Positions 29,575 to 37,459 of a DNA stretch of 64,000 bases are shown here, one piece after another. The notes under the pieces were generated by a model. The model ran no database searches, was not told the origin of the DNA, and saw nothing but the letters and a program-made list of their open reading frames with translations. The position numbers and the translations under genes are program-made. This DNA comes from Vreelandella azerica. Lineage in GTDB: Bacteria > Pseudomonadota > Gammaproteobacteria > Pseudomonadales > Halomonadaceae. Numbering within the stretch: the stretch's first letter is position 1; each line of letters starts with the position of its first letter. The stretch spans positions 1-64,000 of the forward strand of contig NZ_JABFHI010000005.1 in NCBI RefSeq assembly GCF_013112225.1, given 5' to 3'.

Positions 29575-31861
29575 ATGAGCGTAAGACGTTTCGTTGGCAC
29601 CAATAGCCGCGATGTAATGCGCCAGGTACGCGAGGCGCTGGGAGATGATGCGCTGATCGTGGCCAACCGCCGCACAGAAGGGGGGTCGAGATTCTGGCCA
29701 TGGCCGACGCGGCGGCAGATCACTTTGACCCCGCGCCTGAGGACCCGACTCCCTCTGAGCCATCTGTAGCGCACAAAGCAGCGCCTTCGGCGAGGTTTGA
29801 ATCAGCGTTGGCGGCAGCGTCATCCCGGTCAGTGCCTGCAAAAACAGAATCTGGCAATGTCGAACAGGCCAAGCCGGATCCCTTGCAGGCGATGAGCGAA
29901 CGCCTGCTCAAGGAAATGCAGGATATGCGCACGCTACTGGCCAGCACCGGGCAGCCACTGGAAGTCACACCGCCCAGAGGCTGGGCACAGCGTCTGCATC
30001 AACTGCTGTTTGAAGTCGGCTTTAGCGTTGAAATTGCCAATGAGCTGCTGGCCGGCATGCCGGAGGATTTCAATCAGCTGGCCGATGAAAGTGATCAACC
30101 GCTGGCCTGGCTGCGTACCCGGCTGGCCAGTCGGCTGACCGTTCTCAAGGATGAAAACAGCTTTTTGATCAGGCCGGCATTGTCGCGCTGGTCGGGCCCA
30201 CCGGGGTGGGCAAAACCACCACCACGGCCAAGCTGGCGGCACGCTTTGTTATGCGCCATGGCACCCGGCCAGTGGCGCTGGTGACCACTGACAGCTTCCG
30301 TATTGGTGCCCATGAGCAGCTGCGTATCTATGCTCGCCTGCTGGATATTCCCATGTACGCGCTGGATTCCGAGCAGCCGATTGATTCCCTGCTGGGGCGT
30401 CTGCAAGGCAAGCAGTGGGTGATTATCGATACCGTTGGCATGAGTCAGCGCGACCAAAGGGTGATCGAGCAGATTGCCCAGTTGCAGGGCGGTCAATCCA
30501 AAGTGCGGCTGGTGTTATTGCTGAACGCCGCCAGCCAGCCAGAAACCCTCGAAGAAGTGGTGCTGCGCTATCGTCAGGCAGCACGTGCCGCAGGCGCAGA
30601 GCTTGACGACTGCATCATCACCAAGCAGGACGAAGCCGGGCGGCTGGCGCCGGTGCTGGATATTGTCATGCGCCATGGCCTGCGTGTGCTGTTCGGCTCT
30701 CATGGCCAGCAGGTGCCTGAAGACATGAGCCTGGCGGCCGCCGCCCCGCTGGTGGAACAGGCGCTGAAAACCCGCACCCCGCGCTCGGCCCAGGCGGAAC
30801 CCGAGGGAGCGCCTTCACTCAGCCTGCCGCGCTGGTCGCGGGATGTACTCGGCCAGGGGCGGCGGCTTTCTTCGCTGCTAAGCCGCCTGCGTGAACGAGT
30901 GGGTGGTTTTGCGCACCTGGAAGCCTGTTGGGATTTAGCCGCTTTGCCAATCCGCGTCCAGGCTGAGCGTCTGGATAAACTGCTGGAGGATTACCCGCCC
31001 GCCGAGGCGACCCTGGGCATGCACTGGGCGCCACGGCGTAACGAGCGCGGCTGTGACTGGGCCATGCCGGATACCGGCCTCGACCCCGACGGCGCCTGGC
31101 TGGCGCTGCCCTGGCTGCAGCATCGCCAGCCTGCTGGGTGGCAGCCGCGCCTGGCAGCGGTGACTGAACAAAGCGGCGTGGCCGTGCATCTATTGCCTCA
31201 ACTGCCGGATACTACCAGCCGCACCTGGCTTAACGCCCAGCAGCTTACCTGGGTCAGCCAGGTGCGCGCTACTCAACGGGTAGTCGCTCATGGTGAGCGG
31301 GTGACCCTTAAACAGGTGTTTGCGCAAAGCACCTTGACCCATAGCGTCGAGGTGCGCTTTCGTGGCCAGCCCATGCAGCTGTGGAACGCCTATGCCGAAG
31401 TTGACAGTGCTGAGCGCAATGCCAGCGGCCAGAGCGAAGCCTTACTGGCCTGGTATGCCGAGGTGCGTGACCCGGAAAGCGCCCGGGTGGTCACCCGTCG
31501 CTACTGGCTGACGCCGCGCCGCCTGGGGGCAGACGTTCTCTCCCTGCTGGTTATTCAACTGCAGGCTGAAGGCTTGGCCACCCTGACGCGGCGCGCCTGG
31601 CAACAGCTCAAGCAGGATGACGGTGGCGAAGTGAACGCCGAGGTGCGCCTGTTGATGGCCAGCGGCACGGCAGCGGTTGCCGGGCATCTGGATAATGCCG
31701 ATGACGAAGCAGCGGTGGCGTTACACAGTGATCTGATGGGGCTTTTGGGGGCGCGCCGGAAACGCCGCGACACCGCCTTGCTGGATGCCCTGCTGTACGC
31801 CCTGATGGCCCGCGATGCGATTCGCCAGTTGGGCAGCGTTAACCGGGAGGGCGTGGTGTGA
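29575..31861 (+). CDS. flhF: FlhF, SRP-type GTPase with long C-terminal extension (two frameshifts)
   Basis: FlhF is a GTPase that places and numbers polar flagella. The N-terminus MSVRRFVGTNSRDVMRQVRE, the P-loop GPTGVGKTTTTAKLAARF (about 208) and the G3-like IIDTVGMSQRD are clear. Breaks at GGGGGG 29680-29685 and TTTTT 30162-30166 are each repaired by one base. After the GTPase domain (ending near residue 400) the frame runs on for about 360 more residues, giving some 762 in all; FlhF is usually 400-500. The extension shows no recognised domain. It overlaps the next gene as GTGA. Confidence 0.88.
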
Positions 31862-32436
31862 GCGGGCAGGATCAGGCATCAGGGTTACGCAAATGGGCCA
31901 ACCTGCAGCGTCAGCAGCAGGAGCCGCAAGGGCAGGTTGATGAGGAAGGCCGAGTTGATGCTCTGTCTACTGAGCAGCCGTCAGCGCCTGAACCAGCACC
32001 TGAATCGCTGGAACCCGAACCAAAACCCGAACCAAACCCCGAACCCGCGCTGAAGAAAAGACTAATGGTGGTGGGGCTGCCTTCAATAGCCAATAGCCAG
32101 GTCGATCGGGTACGCGGACGTCTGGAACAGTGGTCAGCGTTAGGGCGGCACTGGGCGGGCAAGCCGGAAAACTGGGATATTCATGTGGTAATGGCAGACG
32201 ACCCTGCACTGCACGACTATGCGCGCCGCTACTCGCGCTGGGCGTTGTGGGTCAACAGCCACGCCGACAGTTTTGTGGATACCTTTCGCACCCTGCGTCA
32301 GCTGAGGGAATCCGGCGGCCCGCAGCGCTTGCTGGCGCTGCATGAACCTAATTTGCCACGCGCCGGTTTGTTGAACAATTTGCAAGCCGCAGCACAGGCT
32401 TACCTGGATATTGAACTGTTGATTTTAGCCAGATAG
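31858..32436 (+). CDS. Unknown protein in the usual flhG position
   Basis: The function is not recognised. The 192-residue protein has a polar N-terminus with a Pro/Glu repeat (EPEPKPEPNPEPA near residue 52-64) and a compact C-terminal region beginning KKRLMVVGLPS. It has no Walker A or other MinD/ParA signature, so it is not a functional FlhG-type ATPase. Its GTG start overlaps the flhF stop by 4 bases, which suggests joint expression and a shared job with FlhF. Confidence 0.75.
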   Translation: MSGQDQASGLRKWANLQRQQQEPQGQVDEEGRVDALSTEQPSAPEPAPESLEPEPKPEPNPEPALKKRLMVVGLPSIANSQVDRVRGRLEQWSALGRHWAGKPENWDIHVVMADDPALHDYARRYSRWALWVNSHADSFVDTFRTLRQLRESGGPQRLLALHEPNLPRAGLLNNLQAAAQAYLDIELLILAR

Positions 32437-32467
32437 ATGCCTTTGCGAGCGCTTTGCATTAAGCTAA

Positions 32468-32488
32468 TTGTTAAGATGCTATTAACAA
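32468..32488. promoter_or_regulatory. Inverted repeat upstream of flhE
   Basis: TTGTTAA and TTAACAA are perfectly matched around a 7-base spacer in an AT-rich gap of about 140 bases before flhE. The layout suits a dimeric regulator, but none can be named. Confidence 0.35.
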
Positions 32489-32573
32489 ATGTTGGGTGTT
32501 GGCCATCACAGCCGTTAAGAACAACCTATTAAACAGGGAGGAGGCCTCAGGGAAGATCACTGTTAACGTCAGC

Positions 32574-33035
32574 ATGGCTAGAACGGATGAAATCTTGTTT
32601 CGAAAACAATTAGATATCAGATTATTGCGCCATACCTTCCAACGCCAAACAGGCCTGGCGGTGTTTGCCTTGCTATGGCTGCCTGCCGCTGCCCTGGCAG
32701 CAAGCGGCAGCTGGGTGGCCAGCGTGCCGGGCACCCTGGTTGCCATGAGTGACCGCCCCAGCGAAACGCGCCGCGCGACGCCACCGCCGGGTACGCCAGT
32801 GGGCGAAGGGGTGATAAGCCAGGTGCAATGGCGCTGGGAGCTTCCTCCGGGGCAATCGGTGAATGCCTGGCTTTGCCACTCCCAAAGCTGCCTGGCCTTG
32901 CCGATGCAGCGCGGCAGTACCCGAGCATTTGCGGGGGTAAGTGCACAGACACCGCTGCATTTTCGCTTTACCTTGCCGCAAGGACACAGGCCGGTACGCG
33001 TTCAGGGCATGCAGATCATCGTTAATTATCAGTAA
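32574..33035 (+). CDS. flhE: FlhE-like periplasmic flagellar protein
   Basis: FlhE is a small periplasmic protein encoded with flhBA in enterobacteria; loss causes proton leak or altered swarming. The product has a signal peptide (hydrophobic LAVFALLWLPAAALAA), then SGSWVASVPGTLVAM, a VQWRWELPPGQSVNAWLCHS segment with a Cys pair (LCHSQSCLAL) and a final VNYQ, matching the FlhE pattern. The frame is open to GTG 32496; ATG 32574 is chosen because it gives a normal-length leader, although GGGAGGAGG at 32537-32545 is too far away. The start is therefore unsure. Confidence 0.8.
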   Translation: MARTDEILFRKQLDIRLLRHTFQRQTGLAVFALLWLPAAALAASGSWVASVPGTLVAMSDRPSETRRATPPPGTPVGEGVISQVQWRWELPPGQSVNAWLCHSQSCLALPMQRGSTRAFAGVSAQTPLHFRFTLPQGHRPVRVQGMQIIVNYQ

Positions 33036-33061
33036 CGCGAGTCCAGCCGCGAGGCGAAAAG

Positions 33062-33763
33062 ATGTACACAGCACAGGGCAGATTTGAACAGCAGGACCAG
33101 TTGACGCAATACATGCCACTGGTACGGCGTCAGGCGCTCTCGCTACAGGTACGCCTGCCGGCCAGTATTGAGCTGGATGATTTGATTCAGGCGGGCACGG
33201 TCGGGCTGCTTGAGGCACTCAGCCGCTTTGATGCCAGCCAGGGGGCCACTTTTGCCACCTTTGCCAGCCAGCGTATTCGCGGGGCGATGATGGACGAGCT
33301 GCGTACCCGAGACTGGCTGCCACGCAGCGTGCGACGTTCCGCTCGGGCGATTGATGAAACCGTCAGGCAGCTGGAGCAGCAGCTTGGCCGGGCGCCGGAG
33401 GAAAGCGAGATTGCCGCTGGGCTGGACATGTCGCTAAGCGATTACCACCAGGTACTGCAGGACACCAACAGCGGTCAGCTGTTGCCTTATGAAACCTTGG
33501 TGGAAGATGGCGGCGAGCCGGAGAATCAGGGCGCTCAGAGCCGCCCCTTCGAACAGCTTCTCGACAGCCAGCAGCGCCAGCATCTTGTCGCCGGTATTGA
33601 AGCCTTACCTGAGCGCGAAAAGCTGCTGATGGCGCTGTATTACCAGGAAGAACTCAACCTGAAGGAAATCGGCGTTGTTCTAGGTGTTACTGAATCACGG
33701 GTTTCCCAACTTCACAGCCAGGCCATTAGCCGTTTGCGAGCAAAGCTCAACGATTCTGCCTGA
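33062..33763 (+). CDS. fliA: FliA, flagellar sigma-28 factor
   Basis: FliA directs late flagellar and chemotaxis transcription. The 233-residue protein has sigma region 2 (ELDDLIQAGTVGLLEAL, then FDASQGATFATFASQRIRGA), region 3 (DWLPRSVRRSARAI) and region 4 (PEREKLLMALYYQEELNLKE, LGVTESRVSQLHSQA). Promoters matching its consensus lie before flaG and fliS. Confidence 0.97.
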   Translation: MYTAQGRFEQQDQLTQYMPLVRRQALSLQVRLPASIELDDLIQAGTVGLLEALSRFDASQGATFATFASQRIRGAMMDELRTRDWLPRSVRRSARAIDETVRQLEQQLGRAPEESEIAAGLDMSLSDYHQVLQDTNSGQLLPYETLVEDGGEPENQGAQSRPFEQLLDSQQRQHLVAGIEALPEREKLLMALYYQEELNLKEIGVVLGVTESRVSQLHSQAISRLRAKLNDSA

Positions 33764-33833
33764 GGCAGACGACCATATCCGGCGCATGGGCGCCTGTTTT
33801 CCATTTAATTGAAAGACCGGCAAGGAGCCGTTG

Positions 33834-34628
33834 ATGAACCCCTCAACGCTAATCGGTATGTTTGCCAGCATTGTGCTGCTGGTCAGTGTTCTCTTTTTTA
33901 CGGCTGAATCGCCGGAAAGCTTTCTCAATCTGCCGGGGCTGGCGATCGTGGTGACCGGCACCCTAGCCGCCACTTTTATCAGCTATCCGCTGCGCGAGGT
34001 GCTGAGGGTAGTGCGCCTGGTCGGCGTGGTATTCCGACGTGAAAATACCTATGTGCGCGATGACATCAAAGAGCTGGTGGATATGTCGCGGCTATGGTTC
34101 AAAGGCGACGTTCGTGCAGTCGAGGATGCCTTGCAGTACACTCGCAATCCGTTTTTGCGCTCTGGCATTCAGCTGGTAATTGCCAATACCAAGGAAGATG
34201 AGATCTTCGATATGCTGCGCTGGCGGATTGCCCGTCTCAAGGCCCGTGAGCATGCTGAAGCGCAGATTTTCCGCACCATGGCCACCTATGCGCCAGCCTT
34301 CGGCATGATTGGTACTCTGGTCGGGCTGGTGAATATGCTTGAAGTGATGGACGCCGGTGATCTTGAAGTCATCGGCCCACGTATGGCGGTGGCGCTGTTG
34401 ACCACTTTCTACGGGATTTTGCTGGCCAACCTGATTTTCAAGCCGATCGCCGTCAAGTTGGAGCGCCGCACCGAAGAGCGCCTGATTACCATGAACATGG
34501 TGCTGGAAGGTATTTCGTTGATTACCAAGCGCCGCCTGCCGTCGTTTATTGAGGAAACGCTTAACTCCTTCGTGGCCAACTACCACGACGAAATCCGCGA
34601 TCCTAATGTCAAGCCACGTAAGGGGTAA
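33834..34628 (+). CDS. MotA/PomA-family stator protein, second set
   Basis: This is a second flagellar stator A subunit, resembling MotC of pseudomonads and PomA. It has four predicted membrane helices and the family signature RTMATYAPAFGMIGTLVGLV. It is distinct from MotA at 16399. ATG 33834 has AAGGAG at good spacing; TTG 33831 is too close. It pairs with the next gene. Whether it uses protons or sodium cannot be told from sequence alone. Confidence 0.92.
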   Translation: MNPSTLIGMFASIVLLVSVLFFTAESPESFLNLPGLAIVVTGTLAATFISYPLREVLRVVRLVGVVFRRENTYVRDDIKELVDMSRLWFKGDVRAVEDALQYTRNPFLRSGIQLVIANTKEDEIFDMLRWRIARLKAREHAEAQIFRTMATYAPAFGMIGTLVGLVNMLEVMDAGDLEVIGPRMAVALLTTFYGILLANLIFKPIAVKLERRTEERLITMNMVLEGISLITKRRLPSFIEETLNSFVANYHDEIRDPNVKPRKG

Positions 34629-34634
34629 TTGGCC

Positions 34635-35300
34635 ATGCTGGATCGTGATACCCGGCGCACTCTGGAACCGGTTGCCGTCGACAGTGGGGATGATGAAAGC
34701 TGGCTAACTAGCTACCTGGACGTGCTGACGCTGCTGATCACGCTCTTTGTACTGCTGCTGGCACTCACGCCAGCAGGCAGTGGCGAAGCCAGTGATGCGG
34801 AGGCCAAGCGCCCACCCGGTGCCGTGCCGTCTTTCCCGCTGGCGACTCTGGCGACCGGGATCATGCCGCGCAGCGATGGCCTGCAACCGCAGTTTTCCGG
34901 CTTGAGTATTCCCGGGGTGAATGTGGAACAGGGGCGTGAGGGTGTCACGTTACGCATTGATGACAGCCTCTTGTTTGCCAGCGGCCAGGCAGAGCTGACC
35001 GCCCAGGGGCGCGGTGTGATTGAAAGCCTGGTGGAAGTGCTGGAATCCTTTGACGGCCAGATTTCGGTGGAAGGGCATACTGACAATGTTCCGATTGCCA
35101 CGGCACGCTTTCCGTCCAACTGGGAGTTGTCGGCCGCCCGTGCGATTGCCGTGGTTCGTCATCTGGAAAGTGAAGGGTTGGATATCTATCGGATGCGTGC
35201 CGTGGGCTATGCGGATACCCAGCCGATGGAAAATAACACAACACCAGAGGGGCGGGCCGCCAATCGACGGGTAGAACTGATCCTGCGTCAGCAACTCTGA
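34635..35300 (+). CDS. MotB/MotD-family stator protein, second set
   Basis: The partner of the upstream MotA-like protein. It has one membrane helix containing the ion-binding Asp (SYLDVLTLLITLFVLLLAL, Asp about residue 29) and a C-terminal OmpA-like peptidoglycan-binding domain (ISVEGHTDN, NWELSAARA, NRRVELIL). TTG 34629 is an alternative start 6 bases upstream. The 30-residue N-terminus lacks the RRKKHAHHGGSWK-type lead seen in MotB. Confidence 0.92.
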   Translation: MLDRDTRRTLEPVAVDSGDDESWLTSYLDVLTLLITLFVLLLALTPAGSGEASDAEAKRPPGAVPSFPLATLATGIMPRSDGLQPQFSGLSIPGVNVEQGREGVTLRIDDSLLFASGQAELTAQGRGVIESLVEVLESFDGQISVEGHTDNVPIATARFPSNWELSAARAIAVVRHLESEGLDIYRMRAVGYADTQPMENNTTPEGRAANRRVELILRQQL

Positions 35301-35407
35301 ACGCTGGTCAGCCATGACTACAAGCCACCATTCTTAATCATTTATCGTCAATCATTGTCATAGACTGTGATGGGGATCAATAAAATACGACCCGTGAAAA
35401 ATAGTTC

Positions 35408-37459
35408 ATGAATAGCGCATCCACTCTACCGCTATGGCAGATACAGCCCTTTGGTGCTCTGGTGGTGGCAGACAGTGCATGCCGCCAGGTACATGCGGTT
35501 AGCGATAACCTGATTGGCCTGCTGGGGGCGGATGCTGCAATAACGTCTCGCCTATCGCTTGCCTGTCTGCTCGGCAAGCGGCTTTGCCAACGCTTGCACC
35601 ATGACTTGCAAGGCCGAGAGCGCCTGCCAGCGCCGCTGACGTTTGTGCGCCATACTGATGGGCGACAAGTACGCTACCAGCTACATGCCGTGCGCAGCGC
35701 CCACTGCGTACTGATAGAAATTGAGGCGCTACAGTCGCTGGGCAAGCAGCGCCTTCTCGGGGCCGTGAATGAGTGGCTGATGCACTTGGCTGACGCCACC
35801 CACCAGCAAGTGTTGCTGGACTATCTGGTCGATGCCATTCAACAACTGACCGGGCACGACCGGGTCGTGGTGTGCCATTTTGATAGCGATTGGAATGGCC
35901 TGATACGGGCAGAATCTCGGGGTGGAAAACTGCCCACTCTGCTTGGTCAGTACTTTCCTGCCAGCGATTTTCCGCTGTTATTGCGGCGCAGCTACGAACG
36001 CCATCCAATGCGTTATATTCCCAATGTTCAGGTGCCGCCGGTTCAGATGACTTTTTCACGCCTGCCGAACGCCTGCAAAGCAGCGCGCAGCAAGTCTGTT
36101 CACTGGATACCACCCTGGTGCGCGCGCCCAGCCCCGCGCGGGTAGATTATCTAAAGCAGCTGGGGGTATGTGGTGCCTTGAATGTTGCCATGCAGGGAGA
36201 CAAGGATCTCTGGGGGATGGTGATCTGCCATTCAGCGGCTAGCCACCCAACGCCGCCCCCGTGCGCGATGCGGTTCGTGCCCTGGTGCAGATGACCACTC
36301 AGCGGCTGTTGTTGCTGCGAGCACGTCAGGAGGCCCGCTTCCTGCAGCGTGTTCAAGATAGCTTGGTGCTGGCCAGCACCGCCCGCAAGGAGCCGCGCAG
36401 CCCGCAACAGCTGCTTGAAGCGCAGGCCAATACCTGGATGGAGCTGTTCCGTGCCGATGGTATAGCGCTATGGATAAACGGCAACGTCTGTTCAGCCGGA
36501 AAAACGCTCGAGGTCGGGGTCATTGATCAGTGGGTCAAGCGTCTGGCACGCACTCATGGTTATAGCGGCCCCTGGTGTACTCGCCAGTTGGCCGAAAATC
36601 CGCTGACCCGTTCCCTGGCGATGGGGGATCGCTGTGGTGCCCTGGCCATGGCGCTACCCTTCAGCCAGCAGCAAAACGGCTGGATGCTGTTATTCCGCCC
36701 CGAACAGTCAGAAACCCGCTATTGGGCAATACGCCCCCTTGATTCGTCAACGGCTTTACTAACTGCGCCACCCAGCGCTGCCAGGCGGAAAGCGGCCACC
36801 GCCCGACGCAGTGAGGCGTGGCAGCGGGTGGAACGTCTGGCGGCGGTGGATCTGGGCGAAGACCTGACCCTGGCAATTTCCAGCTATGAGATCAGCCAGC
36901 TCAATGACCACCTGGAGCGTGAGCGCAAGGCGCTTGCCAGCGCCAATCAGCGCCTTGAACAGTTGGCCCATTTTGATCCGCTGACCCAGGTGTGGAACCG
37001 CTACCGGATTGAACAGGCCATTGACGCCGAGCTGGTGGCTGCTCAGCGCTACGGAGCACAGTTTGGGGTGTTACTGTTCGATGTGGATCACTTCAAGGCC
37101 ATCAACGATACCTATGGCCATGCGTTGGGTGATGATGTGCTGGTGACTCTGGCGCATCAGGTAGAAGCGTCTTTGCGTGGCTGCGACCATCTGGGGCGCT
37201 GGGGCGGTGAGGAGTTTGTGGTGCTGGCGCGCCACGCTGACTGTGCGGCCCTGGCAGGGCTGGCGGAACGTTTGCGCGTGCTGATTACCACCCTGCACGT
37301 TGAAGGTCTGGATACATCGCTGACGGTCAGCGTGGGGGTGGCCGCCTGGCAGCCGGAAGACAGCTGTAAAACGCTGGTGGCCCGGGCGGATCAGGCTATG
37401 TATCGTGCCAAGCATGCTGGGCGTAATCGGGTAGAAGTGGCTGAAGGGGGCAAGCCTGA
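35408..37459 (+). CDS. Phytochrome-like diguanylate cyclase without chromophore cysteine (three frameshifts)
   Basis: Joined across frames the locus codes for about 685 residues: a PAS_2-like start (IQPFGALVV), a GAF domain with YFPASDFP and SPARVDYLKQLGV followed by WGMVICHS, a PHY-like region, then a GGDEF domain with intact RWGGEEF and nearby FDVDHFKAINDTYGHALGDD. GGDEF enzymes make c-di-GMP. The biliverdin Cys expected near the N-terminus is absent, and the conserved SPIH histidine is Arg. The frame breaks at TTTTT 36052-36056, CCCCC 36256-36260 and GGGGG 37446-37450; repairing the last ends the gene as TGATG on the next start. Confidence 0.85.
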
